Origin: CAVRAZ01 sp963719135
Lineage (GTDB): Bacteria > Pseudomonadota > Gammaproteobacteria > DSM-19610
Assembly (NCBI GenBank): GCA_963719135.1
Contig: CAVRAZ010000013.1
Span: 168,455-232,454 of the forward strand
Length of the DNA stretch: 64,000 nt
Direction: 5' to 3'
Numbering within the stretch: the stretch's first letter is position 1; the number at the start of each line of letters is the position of its first letter. The notes beneath the pieces were generated by a model, which saw nothing but the letters and a program-made list of their open reading frames with translations, was not told the DNA's origin and made no database searches. Positions 17,419 through 26,575 of this stretch are shown here, one piece after another. A program made the translations under genes and the position numbers.

Positions 17419-17576
17419 CCGTTCAAAGCGGTGCGACGGACCGAGCTGTGGAAGGTGTCGAGTTGCGCCGCAAAGCGTGTCGGCGACGAACTGCACGGGG
17501 GTCAGGCCGGTGCCCCTGATGCCGATCTGGTGCGGAAAACCGCAAACGATTCGATAGGGTGGGGGCAGAGTAAGTT

Positions 17577-18881
17577 ATGGAAATGGGTCTGGAAGTGTAC
17601 GCTGTGCCGCTGGCACTCATCTTCAGCGTACTGCTGGTCAGCAAGAAGAAAACCTACAGCGCCAACAAGGCGGTGCTTGCGGAGAACCGGGAGGCCGGGC
17701 TGCTGGAGCCGGTGTCGCTGCACCCGTCGATTGACCCGAGGAAGTGCATGGGTTGCGGTTCCTGTACCAGCGCGTGCCCGGAGCACAACGTCATCGGCCT
17801 GATCCACGGCAAAGCACACCTCATCAATCCGACTCATTGCATCGGGCACGGCGCCTGTCAACGGGCTTGTCCCTTCAACGCGATCACGCTGGTGTTCGGT
17901 ACGGAAACGCGGGGTGTGGACATTCCTGGTGTCAAGCCGAACTTCGAGACCAACTTGCACGGCATGTTCATTGCCGGTGAGCTGGGCGGCATGGGATTGA
18001 TCAGGAACGCGGTCGAGCAGGGTCGCCAGGCGCTGGAGAACATTGCCCGGTTGCCGGAAATCCGCTCCCCTGACCCGAAGCGGCTTGACTTGGTCATCGT
18101 GGGTGCAGGACCGGCCGGTTTTTCCGCTTCGCTAGGCGCGCTGGAAAAGAAGCTGAAATTCGTCACGCTCGAACAGGAGACACTCGGCGGCACCGTCGCC
18201 CATTTTCCGCGCGGCAAACTGGTGATGACCCAACCGGCGAACCTGCCGCTCGTCGGCGCGATGCGGTTTACCGAAACCACCAAGGAAAGGCTGCTCGAAT
18301 TCTGGCAATCCGTTGAGCAAAACACCGGTTTGTCGATTCACTATAGCGAGCGCGTCGACGCGATAACACCGGAACAGGACGGCTATGAGATCAGGACCAG
18401 CAGGCACACCTATCACACCAAGACGGTTCTACTGGCGATCGGCCGTCGCGGCATGCCGCGCAAGCTCGACGTGCCGGGCGAAGATCTTCCCAAGGTCGTC
18501 TACCGGTTGACGGACGCCGAACAGTACCGGGGAAAGCGCGTACTGGTGGTCGGTGGCGGCGACAGCGCGCTGGAAGCGGCCGCGAGCATCGCCGAACAGG
18601 CGGGCGCCAAAGTCCTGCTGTCGTACCGGTCGGAAGCGTTCAGCCGCGCCAAGGAACAGAACCGCCAGCGCCTCAGGGTTGCCGAGGAAAAGGGCAGGTT
18701 GAAGGTTCTGTTCAAGTCCAACGTCAAGCGGATCAGCGAAAAGTCAGTACAGATCGACTATGAAGGAAAACTGCTGGAGCTGAAGAACGATGCGGTCATC
18801 ATTTCCGCGGGCGGCGTGTTGCCGACTCCCTTTCTGAAACAGATCGGCATCGAGGTCGAGACCAAACATGGCACGGCGTGA
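17577..18881 (+). CDS. membrane-anchored ferredoxin-flavoprotein (two-cluster ferredoxin fused to TrxR/YpdA-like oxidoreductase)
   Basis: 434 residues. A membrane span at about 7-24 precedes a ferredoxin domain: the first cluster is C57-x2-C60-x2-C63-x3-C67-Pro, the second C88-x2-H91-x2-C94-x3-C98-Pro, with His where the second Cys is usual. The rest is a two-dinucleotide-binding flavoprotein: FAD motif VIVGAGPAGFSAS (about 173-185) and NAD(P) motif VLVVGGGDSALEAA. The CxxC of thioredoxin reductase is absent, as in YpdA-like enzymes. It probably moves electrons between NAD(P)H, FeS clusters and a membrane partner, perhaps the divergent cytochrome operon. Its stop overlaps the next gene. Confidence 0.85.
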   Translation: MEMGLEVYAVPLALIFSVLLVSKKKTYSANKAVLAENREAGLLEPVSLHPSIDPRKCMGCGSCTSACPEHNVIGLIHGKAHLINPTHCIGHGACQRACPFNAITLVFGTETRGVDIPGVKPNFETNLHGMFIAGELGGMGLIRNAVEQGRQALENIARLPEIRSPDPKRLDLVIVGAGPAGFSASLGALEKKLKFVTLEQETLGGTVAHFPRGKLVMTQPANLPLVGAMRFTETTKERLLEFWQSVEQNTGLSIHYSERVDAITPEQDGYEIRTSRHTYHTKTVLLAIGRRGMPRKLDVPGEDLPKVVYRLTDAEQYRGKRVLVVGGGDSALEAAASIAEQAGAKVLLSYRSEAFSRAKEQNRQRLRVAEEKGRLKVLFKSNVKRISEKSVQIDYEGKLLELKNDAVIISAGGVLPTPFLKQIGIEVETKHGTA

Positions 18882-20911
18882 ACGGTGCAAACACGCGGGG
18901 CGTGTGCTTGCACTGCTTGTCATGTCGTGTGCGCCCCCCCGTGCTTCACGCAGTTACGTTGGACGAGGCCGAGCGCGCGTTGCGCATGCGTGACTACGAC
19001 GCGGCTGCGCGCATGCTGGACACGCTGGCGGAACAAGGAGACGCGGAAGCCCAGTACCAGTTGGCTGCTCTCTACCGGGCCGGCTGCGGCGTTCCCAAGA
19101 ACCACGAGTTGGCAGCCCGGTGGTTCGAACGCGCGGCCAAGCAGAATCATGCGAAGGCCGAATACAATCTGGGCGTACTCTATGAGAACGGCTGGGGCGT
19201 GGAAAAGAACGCCGCGATCGCGATGGACTGGTACAAAAAGGCCGCGAAACAGGGCCACCCCATGGCGCTGGCTAAACTGGGTGAAGGCAAGGGCCGGCAG
19301 CGGACCGTCGAGGAAGACCGTGACAAGAACAAACAGGAGCCGTCTCTTGCACGGCTGCTCCACTGGGCGGCCTTGAAGGGCGACATCGAGGAAGTACGGA
19401 AGCTGCTGGACCAGGGCACCCCGGTGGACGCAACAGACGATTATGAATCGACCGCTCTGATACAGGCCGCCGACCAGGGCAACGAAGCCGTGGCGCGGCT
19501 GCTGGCGGAACGGGGCGCCTCGTTGAATCACCGGAACCGCTATGGCGAAACCGCGCTGCTCAAGGCTGTCGTCCGCGAACATCGAGAACTCGTCGTCTTT
19601 CTCGTCGGCGCCGGCGCCGATATCAACCAGACCGACGCCAACGACGATACGCCCCTCATCCTTGCCACGCAGTCAGGCAACCGCCCCGTCGTCAAAGCCT
19701 TGCTTGCGGGGCGCTGTGACGTCAATCGCGTGAACAGGAAAGGCTGGAGTGCGCTTGACGTCGCGCAACGCAGCAAGAACGCTGCGATCGAAAATTTACT
19801 GACTGCAAGGGGCGCGGTATCGGCGCTCGCATCCGCGCGGCAGCCGGCCGACGAACACAGGCAGATCAGACAGCGCATTGCCGAGCGCGATCGGACGGAA
19901 TCCGTCTATCAGGACATGCCCGTGGTGGTCGAGGCGGCTTGGCGCGGACAGGACGAGGTGCTCAAGGCACTGTTGGCCGGCGGCGAACAGGTCAATGTCA
20001 AGGACAGTGAAGGCTACACGGCCCTGGCCCGCGCGGCGTGGCGCGGGCACGAAGCGATTTTGAAGATGCTGCTGGGCGCCCGCGCGGACGTCGATCTGGC
20101 GAGCAAGGAGGGCAGGACCCCGCTCATGCTTGCAGCGGCGGCCGGGCACGACAGTGTGGTGAAACAACTGATCGCTGCGGATGCGAAACTGGATCGGGCC
20201 GATACCAGCGGCGAAACCGCCGTAATGGCGGCGTTAAAAGCGGGGCGTTCGGAGGCTGTACAGGCCTTGCTGCACGCCGGCGCCAAACCGCGACAGACGC
20301 GTCAGGGCGATGCCGATCCCGTGATTTGGGCCGCGCGCAACGGCGACACCCGTAGCGCAGAAAGCCTGCTGGCGCATCAGGGCCGCGCTGACTGCACCGA
20401 CGCCTATGGACGGACTGCCCTCTGGTATGCCGCCGAATCGGGCAATCTTTCGTTGGCGGATCAGCTTCTGAAGCGCGGCGCTCCCGTCGATCGAACCGAC
20501 GCCGACGGCTTCGCTGCGCTGCATCGGGCCGCGGCCAAGGGGCACGCTGATGTGATTGCGGCGCTGGTCGGACAGCGTGCCAACGTCAATCTGTCCGGCA
20601 AGAGCGGCAATTCACCGTTGATTCTGGCGGCGCTAGCCGGCCAGACGGCTTCGGTGAATGGTTTGATCAGGGCGGGCGCCGAAGTGAACGTGAAAAACGC
20701 CGAGGGGAACACGGCTTTGATGCTTGCGGCAAGACAGGGCGATCAAACTGTCGTCGAGGCGCTGCTCGCCGGCGGCGCGGACCCGTCACTGGTCAATGCC
20801 CGCCGCGAGCAGGCGGCGGGCATCGCATGCGCAGCCGGCCACGAGCAGATCGCCAGTCTCATCAAACAGCACAGCGGTAGCGGACTGTGGCTGCTGCGGG
20901 GGCTCAGGTAA
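18878..20911 (+). CDS. Sel1/ankyrin-repeat protein, probably exported; N-terminus frameshifted
   Basis: The intact frame (GTG 18878) gives 677 residues: about three Sel1 repeats (51-150, DAEAQYQLAALYRAGCGVP, KAEYNLGVLYENGWGV) and roughly a dozen ankyrin repeats (about 160-670, GYTALARAAWRGHEAILKML, EGNTALMLAARQGDQ). In the alternative frame an ATG at 18868 encodes a good signal peptide (RVLALLVMSC) that joins this frame if the run of seven C at 18934-18940 is read as six, giving CAPPVLHAVTLDEAERAL across the join. The real protein is therefore likely periplasmic. Both repeat types mediate protein contacts. It overlaps the flavoprotein gene and should be co-expressed. Confidence 0.85.
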   Translation: MNGANTRGVCLHCLSCRVRPPVLHAVTLDEAERALRMRDYDAAARMLDTLAEQGDAEAQYQLAALYRAGCGVPKNHELAARWFERAAKQNHAKAEYNLGVLYENGWGVEKNAAIAMDWYKKAAKQGHPMALAKLGEGKGRQRTVEEDRDKNKQEPSLARLLHWAALKGDIEEVRKLLDQGTPVDATDDYESTALIQAADQGNEAVARLLAERGASLNHRNRYGETALLKAVVREHRELVVFLVGAGADINQTDANDDTPLILATQSGNRPVVKALLAGRCDVNRVNRKGWSALDVAQRSKNAAIENLLTARGAVSALASARQPADEHRQIRQRIAERDRTESVYQDMPVVVEAAWRGQDEVLKALLAGGEQVNVKDSEGYTALARAAWRGHEAILKMLLGARADVDLASKEGRTPLMLAAAAGHDSVVKQLIAADAKLDRADTSGETAVMAALKAGRSEAVQALLHAGAKPRQTRQGDADPVIWAARNGDTRSAESLLAHQGRADCTDAYGRTALWYAAESGNLSLADQLLKRGAPVDRTDADGFAALHRAAAKGHADVIAALVGQRANVNLSGKSGNSPLILAALAGQTASVNGLIRAGAEVNVKNAEGNTALMLAARQGDQTVVEALLAGGADPSLVNARREQAAGIACAAGHEQIASLIKQHSGSGLWLLRGLR

Positions 20912-20935
20912 CCGTTGGACTGACCGGCTGATCGG

Positions 20936-22198
20936 TCATGGAATGGCCTGGTCGATCACGATCTTGAGGGGTTTCCCGTCGTGTGTCTTCACGTGTTCGA
21001 CGGTGCCTTGCAGGTCACCGGACGCCGGCATTGCCTGACCGGTCTTCGAGATGCGCGCCCCGACGACAACTTCATCGAACGACGAAAGCTTCATGGCGGG
21101 CGACATCGACTGGGAATCGTCCAGTGTGACGCTGACCGGTAACGCACTGGCCTGCTTTCTCACGATTGCGAGCGGCATCCGCGGTCCCTGCTGCGCACGT
21201 GCGAAGATAAACAGCGTATCGTTCGGATCGATCTTGGCTTTCAGGGATGGATCGAGTTCTACGTCGACCTGAACTGAAGCAGGTCCGGCAGCCGCCTGCC
21301 CGTCGGATGTGTCAGCCGGAGCGCTGGCGGCGGCGACGGGCGTGGTCGGTTCGATGCCGAGTTTTTCCTGGGCCATCCGAATCTGTTGGTTGATCACTTC
21401 GGCATCGGAACCGCCCGGTGGCACCCGGGCCGCCGTCTTTTGCCACAGATCCAGCGCTTCCTGGTACTTGCCGTGCTGGAACTGCCAATGGCCCATCAGC
21501 CACTGGGCCTTCACGTTCTCCGGTTCCAGCGAAAGCGCCTTCTGCAACAGGTCGCCCACCTTGTCACTGAACTGACCGCCGCTGGCGGTGATCATAACGT
21601 CGGCATAGTCGGCCAGCAGGTCCCCGTTCCCACCGTCCAGCGCCACGGCCTTGGCGTACGCCGACTCGGCGTCGCTGAACCGGTTCATGAGGGCGTAGCT
21701 GCGTCCCAGCATGGTCCAGCCTTCCAGGTCATCCGGCTGTTGTTCGAGCCGCTTGGCGAGCTTTTCGACCATTGCCGCGATCGGATGCCCCTTGGCATCC
21801 GGAGCGGCGCCCTCGGCGCCCGCCTCCGTGGCGGTCGCGTCCGCCGGCCCCTCCGGAGTTCCGAGCGAATGATACAACGTCAGCGCGGCCGCGGGCACGA
21901 ACACGGCCAGCAGCAGAGCGGCCCACTGACCACCGCGTGTGCGCTGCCCGCCGGTCGCGATTTGCTGCGCCGCCAGTAATTCGCGTTCCAGGTCGGTGCG
22001 CGCCGCGCGGTAGGTTTCGTTATCGAGCTTACCTGTTTCGAGGTCGGCCGCAAGCTCAGTCAACTGCTGCTTGATAACGGCCGTGCTCAGGTCCGCTTGT
22101 TGCCCGGCCGTGCGCTGCCGGTGGCTGAAGAGCGTCGGCAGAATGAACAGCAGCGCCATGGTCATCATCAGCGCGGACAAGATCCAGAATGTATTCAT
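20936..22198 (-). CDS. ccmI: cytochrome c biogenesis protein CcmI (CycH)
   Basis: 420 residues. Two N-terminal spans (about 3-24 and 92-112) flank a cytoplasmic loop containing the CcmI-type segment TYRAARTDLERELLAAQ. The periplasmic part has TPRs (LEGWTMLGRSYALMNRF, AQWLMGHWQFQHGKYQEAL), followed by a beta-rich C-terminal domain (LFIFARAQQGPRMPLA, VVGARISKTGQAMP). It captures apocytochrome c and hands it to CcmFH. Last gene of the ccm operon, overlapping ccmH by 4 bp. Convergent with the ankyrin gene, 24 bp apart. Confidence 0.95.
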   Translation of the reverse strand: MNTFWILSALMMTMALLFILPTLFSHRQRTAGQQADLSTAVIKQQLTELAADLETGKLDNETYRAARTDLERELLAAQQIATGGQRTRGGQWAALLLAVFVPAAALTLYHSLGTPEGPADATATEAGAEGAAPDAKGHPIAAMVEKLAKRLEQQPDDLEGWTMLGRSYALMNRFSDAESAYAKAVALDGGNGDLLADYADVMITASGGQFSDKVGDLLQKALSLEPENVKAQWLMGHWQFQHGKYQEALDLWQKTAARVPPGGSDAEVINQQIRMAQEKLGIEPTTPVAAASAPADTSDGQAAAGPASVQVDVELDPSLKAKIDPNDTLFIFARAQQGPRMPLAIVRKQASALPVSVTLDDSQSMSPAMKLSSFDEVVVGARISKTGQAMPASGDLQGTVEHVKTHDGKPLKIVIDQAIP

Positions 22199-22677
22199 GA
22201 CTGAGATTCGCTATTGTTGTCAGGGGTGTCGAGCAGCGTTCGAAGTCGTTCGCGTTCGGCGTCGGACAGTTCCGCGTCGGTTTGCCGGCTGCGCTTGCGG
22301 ACGGTAACAATCAGCAATACCAGACCGGCCAGCAGCAGAAAGAAAGGACCGTACCAGATCAGCCAGGTCGAGCGTTTGACCGGCGGATTGTACAGCACAA
22401 AATCGCCGTAACGATCGACCAGGAACTTGGTGATGTCGGCATCGCTGCGACCGGCCTTCATCATGTCGTAGATTTCGACGCGCAAATCCTGCGCGAGGTC
22501 GGCCTGCGAATCGGCCAGGGTCTCGTTCTGGCAGACCAGGCAGCGCAACTGACTGATGAGCTGCTTGTAGCGGTGCTCGTTGACTTTGCCGCCGAAATCC
22601 AGCGACTCGACGCCCGCCGCCGCCGCGACCGAGAGCAAACCGAACCAGAGTATTACGAGCAGAACCGGTCTCTTCAT
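22195..22677 (-). CDS. ccmH: cytochrome c maturation thiol oxidoreductase CcmH
   Basis: 160 residues with signal peptide and one C-terminal membrane span (about 105-125, WYGPFFLLLAGLVLLIV). The periplasmic helical domain carries the family motif LRCLVCQNE, whose two Cys reduce apocytochrome haem-binding thiols. YGDFVLYNPP is also conserved. It lacks the fused TPR domain of E. coli CcmH; that part is the separate ccmI gene here. Overlaps ccmG and ccmI by 4 bp each. Confidence 0.95.
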   Translation of the reverse strand: MKRPVLLVILWFGLLSVAAAAGVESLDFGGKVNEHRYKQLISQLRCLVCQNETLADSQADLAQDLRVEIYDMMKAGRSDADITKFLVDRYGDFVLYNPPVKRSTWLIWYGPFFLLLAGLVLLIVTVRKRSRQTDAELSDAERERLRTLLDTPDNNSESQS

Positions 22678-23213
22678 CCGTTCGCCGCCTCGAGTTGCTT
22701 GATCATGGGCAGTATCTCTTGGTCGATCGATTCGGTGGTGAGCGGGCCGATGTGCTTGTGCCGGATGACGCCCTGCTTGTCGACGATGAAGGTTTCTGGT
22801 GTGCCGTAGACGCCCCAGTCAATGCCCACGCGGCCGTCCGCGTCGAAGGCGGTGGCGACATAGGGATTGCCGAACTCCTGCAGCCACTGCAGTGCGTCGG
22901 CACGGTCGTCCTTGTAATCGAGGCTGTAGATGCGTACGCCGCGCTTGGCGAGCTGCGTCAGCAGGTGGTGCTCGGCGCGGCACGACGTGCACCAGGTGGC
23001 CCAGACATTGAACAGCGTCACCTGGCCCTTGAGATCTCCCGTCGAAATATGCTCATCAGGCTTGTCGAGCCGCGGCAGGCTGAACTGGGGCACCGGCTTA
23101 TTGATCAGCGGCGACGGCACCACCTTGGGATCGATGCTCAGTCCCCGATACAGCAAGGCGGCCAGCGCCAGGAATCCCGCCAGCGGTAGCAACGATTTCA
23201 GCAGGCGCGGCAT
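22674..23213 (-). CDS. ccmG: thiol:disulfide oxidoreductase CcmG/DsbE
   Basis: 179 residues: N-terminal membrane anchor (about 5-25, LLPLAGFLALAALLYRGL), then a thioredoxin fold with VTLFNVWATWCTSC and the cis-Pro loop YGTPETFIVDKQG. The active site is WCTSC, where E. coli CcmG has WCPTC. The family keeps apocytochrome cysteines reduced before haem ligation. Translationally coupled to ccmF and ccmH. Confidence 0.95.
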   Translation of the reverse strand: MPRLLKSLLPLAGFLALAALLYRGLSIDPKVVPSPLINKPVPQFSLPRLDKPDEHISTGDLKGQVTLFNVWATWCTSCRAEHHLLTQLAKRGVRIYSLDYKDDRADALQWLQEFGNPYVATAFDADGRVGIDWGVYGTPETFIVDKQGVIRHKHIGPLTTESIDQEILPMIKQLEAANG

Positions 23214-25213
23214 CAGGCGGTTCCCTCCCGGAGTCGGGCCTGGTGCGCGCGGGCTCGTGCCGGAGCGTAGCGCTCCAGCATACGCATGCGGTAACGGGGA
23301 TCGCTCGCGGCCAGCAGCCCGCCGATGGCGATCAGCAAGCCACCGAACCAGATCCAGCGCACGCAGGGTTTATAGTAGAGCCGCAGGCTCCAGTCACCGT
23401 TATCGAGCGGTTCGCCCAGCGATACGTAGAGATCGCGGAGGAACCCCACATGTATGCCGGCCTCGGTCATGGGATTGCGCTGGACCCGGTAGACGCGCTT
23501 TTCGGGATGCAGCACGGCGACTTCCTTGCCGTGTTCGAAGACGTGCACTGTGCCGTAATTGGAGACGTAATTCGGTCCCTGACGGGTTTCAACGTCCTGG
23601 AACAGAAACCGGTAGGCATTGATCGTTTCCTCGCCGCCTGGACTCATGCGTACGTCTTTTTCGACGCCGAACTGGGTGACGAATGTCACCCCGATGATGA
23701 ATACCGCGACCCCGGAGTGAGCCACCCACATGCCGTAATAGGCGCGGCCGCCGCGGGCGGCCATGTCCGCGGGCGCGGCTGCAAGGGATCGGTTGGCGAA
23801 ACGCATACGCAGACTCTTCACCAGCGTCGTCAGCAGCCACAAGGACAGGGCGACCGCTATACCCGCCGATATCGAGCCAGACGCCTGCGGCAGGGCGGTG
23901 ATCACGCCACCCGCGATGCTGACAACCAGTGCGACACGCAATTGCCTGAGCAACGCAGCCGGCTCCTGGTGTTTCCAGCGCGTAAGCGGAGCTGAGCCCA
24001 TGAGCAGCACCATGAACGGCATGAAGATGATGAACATGGTGTTGAACCAGGGGAACCCGACCGAGATCTTGCCCCAGCCCAGCGCGTCGTACAGCAATGG
24101 CGCGAGCGTTCCGAGCAGGACGAGCAGCGTGGTCGTGATCAGCAGCAGGTTATTGCCCAGCAGCAGGCTCTCGCGCGACAGACTGCCGAAACCACCGCCG
24201 CGCGAAATGCCCGTGGCGCGAAAACCGTACAGCGTGAGCGAACCGCCGATGACGACGCACAGGAACACCAGAATGAAGAGACCGCGCGCCGGGTCGGATG
24301 CGAAGGCGTGCACCGAGGTCAGCACGCCGGAACGTACCAGGAACGTGCCGAGCAGACTCAGCGAGAAGGCCAGCAGAGCCAGCAATACGGTCCAGCGTTT
24401 GAAAGCGCCGCGCTTCTCGGTTACGGCGAGCGAGTGGATCAGTGCGGTGCCGGCAAGCCAGGGCATGAACGAAGCGTTCTCTACCGGGTCCCAGAACCAC
24501 CAGCCGCCCCAGCCCAATTCCTTGTAAGACCACCAGCTGCCGAGCGTGATGCCGATGGTGAGGAACACCCAGGCGATCAGCGTCCAGGGCCGGGTCCAGC
24601 GTGCCCACGCCGTGTCCAGGCGCCCGCCGATCAATGCGGCGATGGCGAAACTGAAGGCGACCGACATGCCCACATAGCCCATGTAAAGCATTGGCGGGTG
24701 CACCGCCAGCCCAGGGTCCTGCAACAGGGGGTTGAGGTCTCCGCCTTCCAGCGGTGCGGGGAACAACCGCTCGAACGGGTTGGACGTGAACAGCAGAAAC
24801 GACAGGAAGCCGATGCTGACCATCGCCATCACGGAAATGACGCGTGCCAGCATCACTTCGGGCAGGTTGCGTGCGAACAGCGAAACGGCGACCGTCCAGA
24901 CCGAAAGAATAAAGACCCAGAGCAACAGCGAACCCTCGTGTGCACCCCAGACCGCGGAAATCTTGTAGATGGTAGGCAGGGCTGTATTGCCGTTGCGCGC
25001 TACATAGAGCACCGAAAAGTCGTTCGACAAGAACGACTGGACCAACGCCAGAAAGGCGATGGCAATGAAGAGGAACTGCCCTAAAGCCAGAGGACGCGCC
25101 AGCGCCATCCACGTCGGCGTGTTGTTGAGACTGCCCGCGAGCGGAAGGACGGCCTGGACCAGCGCGATGCACAGGGCCAGGATTAGGGCGAAGTGACCGA
25201 GTTCGGGAATCAT
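23213..25213 (-). CDS. ccmF: haem lyase subunit CcmF
   Basis: 666 residues, full length for the family, with about 14-15 membrane spans. The WWD haem-handling motif reads GGWWFWDPVENASFMPWL. Conserved segments SLLLWVFILS and PPMLYMGYVGMSVAF, and a large periplasmic C-terminal loop before the last span, are present. With CcmH and CcmI it attaches haem from holo-CcmE to CXXCH. The many CXXCH motifs encoded 7 kb downstream would be substrates. It abuts ccmG and overlaps ccmE by 4 bp. Confidence 0.96.
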   Translation of the reverse strand: MIPELGHFALILALCIALVQAVLPLAGSLNNTPTWMALARPLALGQFLFIAIAFLALVQSFLSNDFSVLYVARNGNTALPTIYKISAVWGAHEGSLLLWVFILSVWTVAVSLFARNLPEVMLARVISVMAMVSIGFLSFLLFTSNPFERLFPAPLEGGDLNPLLQDPGLAVHPPMLYMGYVGMSVAFSFAIAALIGGRLDTAWARWTRPWTLIAWVFLTIGITLGSWWSYKELGWGGWWFWDPVENASFMPWLAGTALIHSLAVTEKRGAFKRWTVLLALLAFSLSLLGTFLVRSGVLTSVHAFASDPARGLFILVFLCVVIGGSLTLYGFRATGISRGGGFGSLSRESLLLGNNLLLITTTLLVLLGTLAPLLYDALGWGKISVGFPWFNTMFIIFMPFMVLLMGSAPLTRWKHQEPAALLRQLRVALVVSIAGGVITALPQASGSISAGIAVALSLWLLTTLVKSLRMRFANRSLAAAPADMAARGGRAYYGMWVAHSGVAVFIIGVTFVTQFGVEKDVRMSPGGEETINAYRFLFQDVETRQGPNYVSNYGTVHVFEHGKEVAVLHPEKRVYRVQRNPMTEAGIHVGFLRDLYVSLGEPLDNGDWSLRLYYKPCVRWIWFGGLLIAIGGLLAASDPRYRMRMLERYAPARARAHQARLREGTA

Positions 25214-25671
25214 GGCTTGGCCTCCTGCATCGCGTTCACGCCTTCCTCGTGTGCGGTCTTGAGCGAGGCGGCGACCTCCGGCGGCATATACTTTTCATCG
25301 TGCTTGGCGAGCACTTCGTCGGCGACGAACACGCCGTCATCGCGCAGTTGGCCGTGCGCGACGATGCCCTGACCTTCACGGAACAGATCGGGCAGGATAC
25401 CCGTGTACTGGACCTTGACGGTCTTTTTCGTATCGGTCACGTCGAACTGCAGGGTCAACCCGTCGGGCTGGCGATTCAGGCTGCCCTTGGTGACCAGCCC
25501 GCCGACGCGGAACGGGTGGTGCGCCGGTGCTTCGCCGGCGACGACCTGGGTGGTTGAGTAGAAGAACATCAGGTTCTGGTTGAATGCGCGCAGTGCGAAC
25601 GCGACTGCGGTGCCGATGCCCAGGACCATGAGGCCGATCAATACGAGACGTTTCTTTCTTGCGGGTGTCAT
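25210..25671 (-). CDS. ccmE: periplasmic haem chaperone CcmE
   Basis: 153 residues from ATG 25671, preceded by GAGGAA. N-terminal anchor (about 8-27), then the OB-fold domain. The haem-binding His lies in VLAKHDEKYMPPE, with the Tyr four residues on that helps ligate haem. FFYSTTQVVAGEAP is also typical. It receives haem from CcmC with help from CcmABD and delivers it to CcmF. ATGA overlaps with both neighbours show translational coupling. Confidence 0.96.
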   Translation of the reverse strand: MTPARKKRLVLIGLMVLGIGTAVAFALRAFNQNLMFFYSTTQVVAGEAPAHHPFRVGGLVTKGSLNRQPDGLTLQFDVTDTKKTVKVQYTGILPDLFREGQGIVAHGQLRDDGVFVADEVLAKHDEKYMPPEVAASLKTAHEEGVNAMQEAKP

Positions 25672-25838
25672 TGCCGATTCCTCACGCGCTGTCCGCGCTG
25701 GTGAATCTCGCGCAGCAGCCTGCGGCGCTGCCAAGCGGGTGAAATAATATTGTACGCCAGTACCACGAGGGCAATGCCGTACGCCGACCAGACATAAGGG
25801 GCGTAGCCGCCCATGTGAAAGAAAGTTTCCAGGTTCAT
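25668..25838 (-). CDS. ccmD: small haem exporter subunit CcmD
   Basis: 56 residues from ATG 25838. One membrane span (APYVWSAYGIALVVLAYNII) and a basic cytoplasmic tail (QRRRLLREIHQRGQ), as usual for CcmD. The lead residues NLETFFHMGGYA are typical of the family. It stabilises the CcmABC-CcmE complex and helps release holo-CcmE. Overlaps ccmC and ccmE by 4 bp. Confidence 0.92.
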   Translation of the reverse strand: MNLETFFHMGGYAPYVWSAYGIALVVLAYNIISPAWQRRRLLREIHQRGQRVRNRQ

Positions 25839-26572
25839 GCGTTGCCCGCCAGTTCCTGGACCCACTGGCTGTTGCGTTCGCGCTGCAGGATCTCGCAACG
25901 TGCGCGCATCAGCAGCACCATGGCATAAAAGATCTTGAACGCGACCGCCATGATCAGCAGCGGGATCAACATGCGCAGGTCGATCGACGGCGCTGAGAAC
26001 TTGGTGACGGTCGGCCCCTGGTGCAGGGTGTTCCACCACTCCACCGAGTAGTGGATGATCGGTATGTTGACCACGCCGACCAGCGCCAGCACGGAGACCG
26101 CGCGTGCCGCCGTGCGCTTGTCCTCGATCGCGTTGTGTAGCGCGATGATGCCGAGGTAAAGAAACAGCAGGATCAGTTCCGATGTCAGGCGCGCGTCCCA
26201 CACCCACCAGGCGCCCCACATGGGCTTGCCCCAGATCGAACCGGTCACGAGCGCCAGAAACGTGAACGATGCGCCGATGACCGCGCTGCTGATCGCGACG
26301 ATTTCCGCCATCTTGATCCGCCAGACCAGGCCGATCGTGCCCGCGGCGGCCATCACGACATAGACAAACATGGACATCCAGGCGGCCGGCACGTGGATGA
26401 ACATGATCCGGTAGCTGTCGCCCTGTTGATAGTCAGTAGGTGCCACGACCAAGCCTTGATACACGCCGACGACCGCACAAGTGAGGAAGGCGAGCCCCAG
26501 CCATGGAATGAACTTTCCGGCGATCTGGTAGAAGTACCGTGGCGACGCCAGTTGATGGAAAAATTTTAGCAT
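25835..26572 (-). CDS. ccmC: haem-handling membrane protein CcmC
   Basis: 245 residues with six membrane spans. The WWD motif reads WGAWWVWDARLTSELI, and His residues flank it in IMFIHVPAAW and NIPIIHYSVEWWNTLHQ, the expected haem ligands. It presents haem to CcmE. Usual family length. It follows ccmB by 3 bp. Confidence 0.96.
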   Translation of the reverse strand: MLKFFHQLASPRYFYQIAGKFIPWLGLAFLTCAVVGVYQGLVVAPTDYQQGDSYRIMFIHVPAAWMSMFVYVVMAAAGTIGLVWRIKMAEIVAISSAVIGASFTFLALVTGSIWGKPMWGAWWVWDARLTSELILLFLYLGIIALHNAIEDKRTAARAVSVLALVGVVNIPIIHYSVEWWNTLHQGPTVTKFSAPSIDLRMLIPLLIMAVAFKIFYAMVLLMRARCEILQRERNSQWVQELAGNA

Positions 26573-26575
26573 GGC

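Larger units (their letters stand above)
16798..17576. other. 779-bp divergent control region
   Basis: The region separates the minus-strand multihaem operon from the plus-strand ferredoxin-flavoprotein gene. Short frames in it are not convincing. It holds two candidate sigma54 promoters facing outward (16897-16911 minus, 17404-17418 plus), an AT-rich stretch at 17030-17075, and a small dyad, GGGA-N6-TCCC, near 17192-17204. This is the layout expected for a region with enhancer sites between two activator-dependent promoters. Confidence 0.45.

Noticed and set aside
17298..17576. Short Cys-rich plus-strand frames before the ferredoxin-flavoprotein gene
   Set aside because: No ribosome binding site, no metal-binding pattern that holds together, and the region better fits a promoter region.
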